From Anthoceros angustus (Eukaryota > Streptophyta > Anthocerotopsida > Anthocerotales > Anthocerotaceae): a stretch of 64,000 nucleotides of DNA. Within the stretch, counting starts at the first letter, position 1. Every line of letters begins with the position of its first letter. The notes beneath the pieces are model-generated. The model made no database searches. It was not told the DNA's origin and was given only the letters and a program-made list of their open reading frames with translations. The translations under genes and the position numbers were made by a program. Below are positions 44,649 to 54,346 of the stretch, one piece after another. Location of the stretch: positions 310,001 to 374,000 of the forward strand of contig VJWM01000179.1 in the NCBI GenBank assembly GCA_010909165.1, written 5' to 3'.

Positions 44649-45360
44649 ACTTAATCTATTTGACTTATGTTGTTTATAGTGATTACCTTTTGTTGTTGTT
44701 TTGCCTTGATCTCCAAGTCTACCTAGTTCTTGGAAGCTTTTTTTGCATTAGCAGCTTTAGGGAGTGGCGTTCTAATCGGTCTGGGAATTTTGAAGCTTGC
44801 CTCTTTGATCCTTATGCTTCCTTTAAGTTACGACTTCCAGCTGGTGGTCCCTTGTGCTTTCTCTGAGTTACTCATGAGAAAAGACTTAATTTATTTGACT
44901 TTTGTTGTTGTTTTGCCTCGATCTCCAAGCCTGCTTCATCTTGGAAGATTTTTTGCATTTGCTGCTTTAGGGAGTGGCATTCTAATAGGTTTGGGATTTT
45001 GAAGCTTGGCTCTTTGATCCTTGTGCATCTTTTGAGTTATGACTTTCAGCTCATGGTAACTTGTGCTTCGTCTGAGTTATATCCTACTAGTTTACAAGTA
45101 GGATGTAAAATAAGAGGTGAAAGATAGGAGAATTTTCTTCTAGCCAACTTGAAGCCAATTATCCTGCCAACTATTTATCTCTTGTCCTCCCTTCTTTAAA
45201 GAGTGACATCGGCAGAAGCTCATCTGAGGATTAGGATATAAGCTAAGAGATGAAAGACAAGGACAATTTTTTTTTCTAGGCAACTTGAAGCCAACTATTC
45301 TGCCAATTATTTACCTCTTGTCCTCCCTTCTTTAAAGAGTGACATCTGCACAAGAGCTCA
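44649..45360. repeat. Two successive diverged tandem duplications (234 bp and about 133 bp)
   Basis: 44,649-44,882 is repeated at 44,883-45,070; both start GACTTAAT(C/T)TATTTGAC and contain GCTTTAGGGAGTGGC. Next, 45,101-45,235 is repeated at 45,236-45,360, both carrying CAACTTGAAGCCAA and CTTGTCCTCCCTTCTTTAAA. The copies differ by scattered substitutions, so they are older than the 4.3-kb duplication. No coding capacity is apparent. Confidence 0.8.
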
Positions 45361-45722
45361 ATGGAACTCCATAGTCAAGTACCCTTGCGGTGGATCAATA
45401 CTAAGATGCGGTGTTTCTTGTCTCCAATTTCATGTGTCCTTGGACGAATCATAACTAAGATCGGGTGCTTCCTGTCTCCAATTTCATGTGTCTTTGGACG
45501 GATCATTACTAGGATAGGATGCCTCCAATTTCATGGTCTTATGAGACCGTAAGTAGTAAAAATCTAGCCCTTGTCCCCAATGGTGTGCAGGGTGGCATGT
45601 AGTAAAAATCTTGCCCTTGTCCAGCACGATGTGTGCGGTCGCCTCAAGTAAAAATCTTGCCCTCGTCCCCTATTGTTTGCGGAGTCGCCAGATGTAAGTG
45701 CCATATGGAGCTATCCGTAAAT
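45361..45722. repeat. Degenerate repeat array, left flank of the copia insertion
   Basis: Units carrying CTCCAATTTCATG, GTAGTAAAAATCT(T/A)GCCCT and GTCGCCAGATGTAAGTGCC recur irregularly. The same units continue on the other side of the retrotransposon (52,183-52,970), so the element inserted into a pre-existing repeat array. Confidence 0.8.
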
Positions 45723-45727
45723 GATTC

Positions 45728-45921
45728 TGTTAAGAAAATAAATGCTTATTATATACATTGTTAGTATGTACTTAGGGTTAGTTCCCTCTAGGTAGTTAGG
45801 TTATTGCTTGTGGTTGTAACCGCTTGTGACTTAGGTACATATGTAGAGACTTGTGTCACATATAATACAATCGATCTTGTCTGTGTGTTGTTGAAGTTGT
45901 GAACGCTCGTAGAACTTTTCA
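45728..45921 (+). repeat. 5' LTR of the copia element
   Basis: It begins TGTTAAGAAAATAAATGC and ends AGAACTTTTCA. A TATA-like CACATATAATACAATC stretch near 45,857-45,872 probably directs transcription. It is preceded by target duplication copy GATTC at 45,723-45,727. Confidence 0.95.
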
Positions 45922-45936
45922 TGGTATCAGAGCAGG
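45922..45936 (+). promoter_or_regulatory. Primer-binding site (initiator methionine tRNA)
   Basis: TGGTATCAGAGCAGG lies directly after the 5' LTR and matches the standard plant copia primer-binding site. Confidence 0.92.
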
Positions 45937-46081
45937 CATTCCGCTGCCTCTCTGCTCTTGTTGATGATCATGAAGTTCATCTTTATATTTAATGCCTAAT
46001 TATGAAAGTTCTTGAACTTCTGGGAGTTCTTTAATGGGCAAAAAGAGCAGATTGTGCGCGGTCTGATATGGCTGAGGCAAG

Positions 46082-46630
46082 ATGCCTAGGAAGGGCTCTG
46101 GCAAACAGGTATGGCCAGGCGCTGCTTCACAAGGCAGTTCACAGCCAACATCTAAGACTGATTTGCGTTGTTTTGGGGAGCAATTTGAGCGCTTATACTT
46201 TACCAACGCTCTTTCAACTGCAGAACAGGAGGAACGGGTCAGGTTCTTGAAAGCTTTCTTGGAAACTTATAATCCTGATCCCCCTGTTACCCAGCAGTCT
46301 ACACAATTTAGACCTGATTCTCCCTGTAATTTGACATGCCAACAGGCAGTCTGTAGATGTAGCAATTCCTATAAGCCACTAGAAGAGTCAAAGCGTTCTG
46401 ACCTGAAGCAGTTTGACGCCCTCCTCAATTCTCTCTTGAATGTGAAATCTTCAGTGCTTGAAACCTCCAGGAGAGTAAACCTTCTTATGTCACGCCTTGA
46501 TAGGCTAGAAAAGCAGAGAGAATCAGGTGCTGTAGCAGGGCTAGAGTTAGAATTGGAAGTCAAAACACACAGATCTGAAATAGACTCACTCAGGGAGCAA
46601 ATGGCTTGCCTGAGAAAACCGACTCTGTAG
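46082..46630 (+). CDS. Extra ORF upstream of gag, coiled-coil protein of unknown function
   Basis: A 182-codon frame between the primer-binding site and gag, where copia elements normally have only a leader. The N-terminal half is basic, then contains a Cys-rich CNLTCQQAVCRCS. The C-terminal half (from about residue 100) is a likely coiled coil, with heptad-spaced Leu/Val in FDALLNSLLNVKSSVLETS and VNLLMSRLDRLEKQRE. I do not recognise a family. It ends with TAG at 46,628-46,630 and the gag ATG at 46,652 is in the same frame with no other stop between, so readthrough would fuse it to gag. Its intact frame contrasts with the broken gag-pol. It could be an RNA-binding or assembly accessory, or a captured host fragment. 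Confidence 0.5.
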   Translation: MPRKGSGKQVWPGAASQGSSQPTSKTDLRCFGEQFERLYFTNALSTAEQEERVRFLKAFLETYNPDPPVTQQSTQFRPDSPCNLTCQQAVCRCSNSYKPLEESKRSDLKQFDALLNSLLNVKSSVLETSRRVNLLMSRLDRLEKQRESGAVAGLELELEVKTHRSEIDSLREQMACLRKPTL

Positions 46631-46651
46631 TTTCTACACATCTTAGGCGTA

Positions 46652-47654
46652 ATGGCGGCAGACCAGGGTTCTGACCGCTTGCAAGAGAAGGACAGGCTGA
46701 CGCCACACAACTTTGATACCTGGTCCTTCAGAGTTAGATGTATTCTTGAGGAGAAACTCTTGATGGATGTTGCTGACGGGACGATTCCGGAGAGGGCTGC
46801 CGGTCAGCCATCTGGTACATTGACACCAAGAGGAGTTAACTATGTGCCTTGGACACAGAAGGACGAACTTGAATGGAATCACAAGAACAGAAAAGCAAAA
46901 GCCATACTGGTTGGATCAGTCTCGCAAGAGGTGATCCCTCATATAAAGCTTGCCAAGCATGGAAGTGATGTCTGGACTTTGCTGAATGATACATATGAAG
47001 CGAAAGATATGATCTCTGTAGGAGCAGCCACACACCACTGGCAATCCCTGCGTATGAAAGAAAATGAATCTGTAGAGAGTTTTGTTGCCAAGTTCAGAGC
47101 AGCAAGGGCAAGGCTTGCATCATGTGGTGTCATCATTGATGAAAGTAGAGTCAGTCCAATTCTTGCTGAGCCTCCCTCCAAGCTATGAAATTTGGAGCTC
47201 AAGTATTCAGGCAACAGCAACTATTACTCCTGCAACTGCAACTACCCCAGCAACAACGAACCTAACTGTTCAAAAGCTAGTTGGAGCCCTGCTACAGGCA
47301 GAAGCCAACAGAAAGCATGTGAACAACAAGGGTTCTTCAAGTTCTTCCCACAAGCAGAGTGATACTGCTTTATGGATTGGCCGTGGCAGAGGTCGTGGCA
47401 GAGGAAGGGGGCGTGGCCGTGGAGGTTTTGGTAGGGGCAGAGGACAAACGTTCAAGCCCGAATACAACTCCAGTTCACAGCTGCCCGGGAAGAAGCCTGG
47501 AGTGTGCAATTACTGCCACAAGCCAGGTCATTGGGTTAGAGATTGCAGGACTAAGCAAAGAGACGACGCTGGCAAAGGGAAGTCACATGGAAACGAATGT
47601 GGCAAGAGCTGCAACACCTGGTTTGCTTGTGGCTTGTCTGTCGTCCGTTTCTAA
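46652..47654 (+). pseudogene. Copia gag (capsid-nucleocapsid), frameshifted
   Basis: The frame 46,652-47,188 is a gag polyprotein start: NFDTWSFRVRCILEEKLL, then WNHKNRKAKAILVGSVSQEV, VWTLLNDTYEA and ESVESFVAKFRAARARL, the UBN2-type capsid region. A frameshift near 47,155 moves reading to a second frame that continues with SLPPSYEIW, a GRGRGRG-rich basic tract and the zinc knuckle CNYCHKPGHWVRDC (CX2CX4HX4C intact), closing at 47,654. Gag packages the RNA into particles in the cytoplasm. The Arg-Gly tract before the knuckle is longer than usual in copia gags. Confidence 0.85.
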
Positions 47655-50600
47655 GAGTAAAAATCAGTGGTTCTTAGACAGTGGAGCGTCTAACCACATG
47701 TGTTCCTCTAAGAAGTCCTTTGTGAATTACAGAGTAGCACCCTGCCAACATGCTGTACTTCTGGGAGACAATTCCCATATACCCATTAAAGGTATAGGCT
47801 CAGTGATAGTTACCCTGCAGAATGGAAAGACATGGGAGTTAGAAAATGTACTTCATGTCCCAGCACTCAAGAAAAACCTTGTTAGTACTATGGCCTTAGG
47901 TAAAACAGGTCAGTACAGAATTTTGTTTGAAGGTTTAGAGTGTGCTATCACTAGATTGAGTTCACCCTCAGATGTCATAGCTAGAGGTACACCTCTGTAT
48001 GACTTGTATATCCTTGATTTTGTCCCGGATGTCCAACCTAGATCTGTTCATGTCGCAGAGTCTACAATTGACAAAGCACAAGCAGCTTTCAGATGACATT
48101 GTAGGCTAGGCCATCCAAACATCAAAGCAATGAGGCGTTTGCTAAAGGACATGATGGTTACCGGTTTCTCTGAATCAGACTTGCCACATCTTGAGCTGTG
48201 TGTGGCCGTGTCCATGGAAAACAATTCAAATCACACTTTGGATCTGGTAAACCACGAAAAACAACTGAAGTTTTAGATCTGGTTCATACGGATATCTGTG
48301 GCCCTATGTCCACACCGAGTTGGGGAGGTGCCAAGTACTTTGTTGTGTTCGAAGATGACAAAACACATTTTACTGTTACGGAGCTGTTGAAGCATAAAAG
48401 TGATGTGTTTGATAGCTTCAAATGTTATCTGGCTTATGCTGAACGCCAGACTGGCTATAAGTTGAAGTGTATCAGATCAGATAATGGGAAGGAGTACCTA
48501 TCATTAGCATTCCAAGAATTCTGTCAGGAGCGTGGAATTACCAGGCAGCTCACTATCCCGTATCACTCAGACATGAATGGCAGAGCAGAGCGTAGACATC
48601 GGACCATACAAGACGCAGCTAGAGCTCTTTTGTTTCAGGGGAGGCTGCCCATACATTTTGGCGAGGAGGCGATGGTGGCTACTGCTCGATTCGGATTCTT
48701 TGTTTCTTCTCTTCCGAATGTTACCCCCTTTGAGTCTTGGACAGGAGTGAAGCCTGATATCTCCCACCTTCGGGTTTTTGGTAGTACTGTCTACGCACAC
48801 ATTCCCGATAAGCTTAGACAGAAGTTTTCTTTCAAATCTAAAAGACATGTGTTTATTGGGTACACACCAGGGATTCACGGCTACAAACTGTTTGAACCAG
48901 TTTCTCGCAAAGTTATTCATGCACGCACGGTTGCCTTTGATGAACTGCCTGTCCTTAAGCCTCCTGCAGATTTTAGTGTTGATACTCTTGATACAGACGT
49001 AGACACAGTAGATCAGCCACCAGCTGATGCTATGGTAGACTTGAATGAATCTGACTTTACTGACATAGTGGAATTCCCTACCTTTGATGCTTCTGATGTC
49101 CCAGATCCTGTTGAGATCGGCCCTGTTCCAGGCCCTTTACCTGCCATTCCACCAGACCCTTCTGTACCAATTGATCCTGACCCTCCTGATCCTCCTTCTG
49201 TTGCTGATGATGCTCCAGCATCTGATGAGGCAGCTCCAGTGCCTGTGCCTCCTCTTGGTCAGTCTGCTGAGCCTGATGTTGATGATCCCGTGGAGTATGT
49301 TATGCCTCCACCGAGGCGGTCTGCCAGGGTCCATAGAGGACGAGATCAGTGGATGGAACAGCCTTATGAGGCTGAGGACTGGCGCACTAGGAGAGTGCCT
49401 CGAGCAGTGGGAGTAGATCTCACTGAGATAGTGGGAGAGTTTGTGCACCTGGCTGTTCAACCTGGCCATGAGCCTCAGTCCTACAAGGAAGCTGTCACAG
49501 GCCCTGAATCTCGTCACTGGATAGCTGCTATCACATCCGAGTATGACTCCCTTCTTTACAACCAGACTTGGGAGCTCTGTCCCCCGCCTATGGGGAGGAA
49601 GATCGTCAGCAGCAAGTGGGTGTTTAAACTGAAGTACAAAGCTGACGGAACAATAGCGAGGTACAAAGCTCGTCTAGTTGCTAGAGGGTTCTCTCAAGTG
49701 CCGGGGTTAGACTATCATGATACCTTCTCTCCGGTTGTCAAGGCACAGTCTCTTCGTGCCCTGTTTGCTATGTCAGCTTTCTTCAACTGTTCATCCATCA
49801 AATGGATGTGAAGACCGCGTTCTTACATGGTAAGCTGGACGAAGAGATTTATATGCAGCAGCCCGAAGGCTATGAGGTAAAAGGGCGTGAGGACTGGGTT
49901 TGTAAGCTATTAAAAACAATCTATGGTCTAAAGCAGTCACCAAGGGCCTGGTATCAATGCATCGACGAGTTCTTACGTGATCTCGGTTTCAAGAAGAGTG
50001 ATGCTGATTCGAATGTATACTTTCTGCAACATGAAACAGGCTATGTGGTGTTAGCTTTATATGTAGATGATTGCATCTTACTTGGCACAGACCTTGAAGG
50101 CATAAATAAGGTGAAAGGTCTCTTATCTGGTAGATTTGACATGGTGGACGTTGGGGAGCTCTCATATTGTCTAGGCACCCAACTCCTGCGAGACCAGTCC
50201 AATGGCACGTTGATCATTCATCAAGAAAAATATATCTTTGATATGCTGTACAAATACAAGCTTACAGACGCTAAACCTGCTGCAACCCCCATGGAGGCTG
50301 GTAGTAGGTTAACACATGAACTTTCTCCAGTGACTGAATCTGAGAAGCTGGAGATGGTGAGTGTACCTTATGCTCAAGCTGTTGGTTCCTTATATTTTGT
50401 TCAAACCACACAAGGCCAGATATATCACTGCCTGTAAGTATGACATCTCAATTCCTCAAACAGCCTGGAAGGTCTCATTGGACTGCTGTGAAAAGAATCC
50501 TGAGGTACCTTAAGGGTACTAGCAATCACGGCATTCACTATACTAAGCGACAGTATGAAGAGGAGCCACTTATCTTGATTGGGTGTGTGGACCGATCGAA

Positions 50601-50970
50601 AGCAAACCCACTCGAGGAAAATCGTCACCACGTGTTTTCTTTGGTGGAGGTGCCATCACCTGGTCATCTAAGAAACAAACCACAGTCTCATTATCCTCTA
50701 CAGAGTCTGAGTACTATGCGCTTACTCAAGCAGCCAAGGAAGCTATCTGGCTTAGAAGGCTTCAAGGACTTAGGACAGGAGCAGACGCAGCCCACAACAA
50801 TTTTCTGTGACAGCACAGGTGCCTTGTCCCTTGCAGAAAATCCGGTTTTCCATGCGCGGACTAAGCATATTGAAGTACACCATCACTTTATCCGTGAAGC
50901 TGTGTCTTCAGGCCAGATACACCTGGATTACATTCCTAAGGTAAACACTTACAACTTAAAGAAGCCTTAG
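47600..50970 (+). pseudogene. Copia pol (protease, integrase, RT, RNase H), frameshifted
   Basis: Domains are all present in order but in changing frames. Protease: WFLDSGASNHM near 47,672. Gag-pre-integrase: CRLGHPN near 48,105, with a TGA in place of the expected Trp codon just before it (48,094-48,096). Integrase (48,198 on): the three acidic residues sit in HTDICGP, IRSDNGKEY and NGRAERRHRT. Reverse transcriptase: WVFKLKYKADG, ARLVARGFSQ, then after a frameshift near 49,787 MDVKTAFLHGKL, YGLKQSPRAWY and the catalytic YVDD near 50,064. RNase H: AITWSSKKQTTVSLSSTESEYYAL near 50,660 and IFCDSTGALSLAENPVFHARTKHIEVHHHF near 50,800. At least five single-base shifts break it, some at short homopolymers. 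Confidence 0.9.
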
Positions 50971-51171
50971 GAGTCTTGGACTCCTCTTACCTTTCAAGCT
51001 AGAGAGGTAGATAGTCCTGATTGTCAGTGTCACAGAGTGTTTCATTTACGAGATCTAGAAGGCCACTGATTCAGATCCTTGTCTGACCCTGAGTTACTAC
51101 TGTCATGTTCACTAAAGAACAAACTATGTCTATCTCTATTCTGACCTCTTTCACAGTAGCTCTAGATAATT

Positions 51172-51753
51172 AGGGTCGAAATCGTGTTCTGTAGGTTCTT
51201 CATCAGTGTCTTCGTCCTCAGTTGGGTAGTCCACTCCTGCTTCCTCATGCATCCTCTGCTGAGACACTGCAAGGAGCATGTGACACTGCAGTCATAAGGT
51301 GAGTCCACTTAGCATTCTCAAGTCACAACAATAGTGTGCAGAAAAATCAGAGATGAGCTTGTGGCTTACTGTAAAAAGAGATGAAGTTCCTGCCTTCCAC
51401 CCCACCGAACCCGCCTCTCTCACCATGGCAATTTTAGTAATCGTGCAGACGTAAGCCTCAGGAGTGAGTGGATCGTTGATCCCGTTGCCGTCAGTTAGCA
51501 GCCTTACAGTCCTAGTCCTGTGCCCTCGAGGTAGTGTGTAGGGCCTCGGGTTGTGCGGTGCAGGTAACACAACGTACTCGTCCTCTTCCTGTGGTGGAGT
51601 TTTTACTGCATTCAAAGGACCATGAGGTGAGAAGTGGTTGTATCTGTAAGTGGGAGCAACAACAGGAGGTGCTTCTTCGTCTTCAGATGAGCTGTCTAGA
51701 GCAATTGGCTGGCGAGCTGAACCCAAGGAAGCGCCGTTGTTCACCATCTCCAC
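51172..51753 (-). CDS. Antisense ORF between copia pol and the 3' LTR
   Basis: The minus strand of the 1-kb segment between pol and the 3' LTR carries a 153-codon frame (51,753-51,292) with an acidic stretch ALDSSSEDEEAPP and no family match. About 50 bases on, a second acidic frame (ATG at about 51,279) runs through DYPTEDEDTDEEPTEHDF to a stop at 51,172. They could be one gene with an unrecognised small intron or frameshift. Plain copia elements do not need this segment. It could be a captured host gene piece or an element-specific antisense gene. I cannot assign a function. Confidence 0.3.
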
Positions 51754-51974
51754 AGACAGGTAAGGAGCTCAGGCCCTGGGCAAATCATACTGAGCTCGGA
51801 AGTTCAACCTGGGGCCTTATGCTGAGCCTGTGGGAGTAATGCCGCACGAGACTAGTAGCTGCACGCGAGCGAAGTAAGGTTCTCGCGTTTTCCTGTCACG
51901 CTCAAGTGTTCGAGTGTTCGGTTCGGACAGGTTCAGTGAATGACGTGTGCTTATACGACTAAGACATACACAAT

Positions 51975-51983
51975 GAGTGGGAG
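51975..51983 (+). promoter_or_regulatory. Polypurine tract
   Basis: The purine-rich GAGTGGGAG lies immediately before the 3' LTR, the expected place for the plus-strand DNA primer. It is interrupted by one T. Confidence 0.7.
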
Positions 51984-52177
51984 TGTTAAGAAAATAAATG
52001 CTTATTATATACATTGTTAGTATGTACTTAGGGTTAGTTCCCTCTAGGTAGTTAGGTTATTGCTTGTGGTTGTAACCGCTTGTGACTTAGGTACATATGT
52101 AGAGACTTGTGTCACATATAATACAATCGATCTTATCTGTGTCTTGTTGAAGTTGTGAACGCGCGTAGAACTTTTCA
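51984..52177 (+). repeat. 3' LTR of the copia element
   Basis: 194 bp, differing from the 5' LTR at three positions near its 3' end (CTTATCTGTGTCTTG and CGCGCG against CTTGTCTGTGTGTTG and CGCTCG). It is followed by target duplication GATTC at 52,178-52,182. Confidence 0.95.
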
Positions 52178-52182
52178 GATTC

Positions 52183-52990
52183 CTTGTCTCCAATGTCATG
52201 GCCTTATAGGACCGCTTGTTGTAAAAATCTTGCCCTTGTCCCCAACGATGTGTGGAGTCGCCAGATGTAAGTGCCATATGGGGCTATCCCTAAATGATTC
52301 GTTGTCTCCAATGTCAAGGCCTCATAGGACCACCTGTTGTAAAAATCTTGCCCTTGTCTCCAACGATGTGTGAAGTCGTCTGATGTAAGTGCCATGTGGG
52401 ACTAATCCTCAATGAATCTCTTGTCTTCAATTTCATGTTCTTGTGGGGCCACTGATTGTAAAAATCTTCAATGTCATTTTCGTGTGTGGCTACTGATTGT
52501 AAGAATCTTCAATTTCATGTTCTTGTGGGGCCACTGATTGTAAAAATCTTCAATTTCATGTTCTTGTGGGGCCACTAATTGTAAAAATCTAGCCATTGTC
52601 TTCCACGATGTGGAAGATCGCTTGATGTAAGAGCCTATGGGGCTACTCCTCAACGAATCCTTGTATGGAATTTCATCCCTTTGTCTCCAATTTCATGATC
52701 TTATGGGACCGCCCATAGTAAAAATTTTACCCTCGTCCCCCGGGGTGTGCGGGATCAGGTAACTTAAGTGTCCTACGTGGCTCCTCCTGAATGAGTCCCT
52801 TGTGCGGGGCTTCAATGTAATTCTTAATAGATGGCCTGATTTAAGTGCCTTAGTAGACCTGTCTGGAATGAGTCCCTTGTGCCGGGCTTCAAAGTAACTT
52901 TTAATAGATGGCGTGATTTAAGTGTCCTACGGGACTCGGGAATGAATCCCTTGTGCGGGCTTCGATGTAACTTTAATATTTCTGTAAAAA
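52183..52990. repeat. Degenerate repeat array, right flank of the copia insertion
   Basis: It continues the left-flank array. Units with TTGTAAAAATCTTG, CCAACGATGTGTG, GATGTAAGTGCC and (further right) AATGAGTCCCTTGTGC recur at irregular spacing of roughly 100 bp, with short sub-repeats such as TTCATGTTCTTGTGGGGCCACT (four near-copies at 52,430-52,575). No gene. Confidence 0.8.
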
Positions 52991-54346
52991 ATTGTGAAAT
53001 CATTAAAAAATTTATTTATCTCTTGTTATTAAATAGAACATACACTAAGGAACATGAAGCGGCGGAAATTGACCCGAAGTGTCGAGCCGACTCAAATTTA
53101 CTAGAACGTCTAGTTACATGTGTTGGCAAGGAGATAACCCTATTGGAGAGTGCTCGCATGAAGGGTACCCGAAAAAGTACAAAATACACATGCAGGCAAG
53201 ACGTTCCACCGTGCCAGCCAAGAATTGAGCCAAGTCAGCTGAAACTGGGCACCGCACGGATGCCCAGAGCTCGGGCCTTGAGCTCGCCAGTCGTCGCATT
53301 CTCATTCTCGGTGGCCCCACACACAGCGACTGGCAATTCGTGCCTCAGATCTTGCCTGCGCCTGTTCCGCTACACACCGTCTGTCGAAGCGGTGCACGGC
53401 GCATACGCTGCTGACCTTAAGTCCTTGGCATCTTTGTCGCTGTTCGCTGTTAGTGGACGCACATTGATTAGAGAAGTTGTCAGCGGGATTCGTCCAGCAA
53501 TTCAGGTGCGTTTCGCTGCATTTTTTGTGCTATTCTGCATCAGACCTGGCCAGATGTTAGCGATCTTTCCTGGTAGTTTAGTTAAAGTTTCTCGGTGGGC
53601 CTGTGGTGGAGGAACGTTTGACACTAGCAATGAAGGTGCAGGTGGCTGGTTTTAGATCTGAGAGGTTGTGTTAATTTCGTGGGAGATATCTGCAGCTGTC
53701 TGCAGTCACCTATACATCAACAGAGTAGTGAATTGCAATTTTGTGCACTTGGAGAAAGAGAGAGAGAGCTCCTAGGAGAGACTTTAGGGTTGCTGGTTTC
53801 GGTCTTCGGAAATTCCTCTCCATTTGTTTCACAGGATTTCTTCACCGTGGTCGTGCTCTGCAGGGCAAAATAACAGGTGATTCAAGAGGTCAGAGTAATG
53901 CACGCAACAATCAGTAATTCTTTGTCAGGTGGTTGATCCAACGTCTTTTCCTAAATATGCATTCTCTGGAAGTGGATATCTGAAATGGACTGTGATTCAC
54001 AACTCCTTGAGGTGACAATTCCCGGAGGTGACAATTTCTGGAGGTGACAATTTCTGGAGGTGACAATTTCCGGACCTGTTCGCAGGTGGAGTCGTCATTT
54101 CACCCTGCAGAACACTGGGGATAACAAATTCTGCCGGCTAGATGAGCTGACATTTATTACAACGATCTACAGGTACGAAGGAACTAGCTGCTCAGTGCCT
54201 GCTCATCTGTTTGAGTTGAGGGAATTGCGTGCTTTTCTACTACATGGAGTGGGTTCACAGTGTGGCTTGACCTTCAGGATCCTCATATCTGTATCCTCTT
54301 CAGCAGTTTTGCCACTTGCTTGTTGGGGTGCTGTTCCTGCGATTTT
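52991..54346. other. Region upstream of DGAT1, including a 16-bp x4 minisatellite
   Basis: No independent gene is supported; the 258-codon frame at 52,879-53,655 has no family match. The last kilobase probably holds the DGAT1 promoter and 5' UTR, possibly with a leader intron. A 16-bp unit GAGGTGACAATTTCTG repeats four times without gaps at 54,009-54,072, 275 bp before the start codon. Confidence 0.5.

Larger units (their letters stand above)
45728..52177 (+). mobile_element. Structurally complete Ty1-copia LTR retrotransposon
   Basis: The element is 6,450 bp long. It has two 194-bp LTRs with TG...CA ends, a primer-binding site directly after the 5' LTR, an extra upstream ORF, gag, pol in the copia order (protease, integrase, reverse transcriptase, RNase H) and a purine-rich GAGTGGGAG just before the 3' LTR. 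It is flanked by the 5-bp target duplication GATTC (45,723-45,727 and 52,178-52,182). The LTRs differ at three positions of 194, which implies a recent insertion. Gag and pol carry several single-base frameshifts and one nonsense change, so the copy is not autonomous as read; some of the frameshifts may be consensus errors. Confidence 0.95.
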
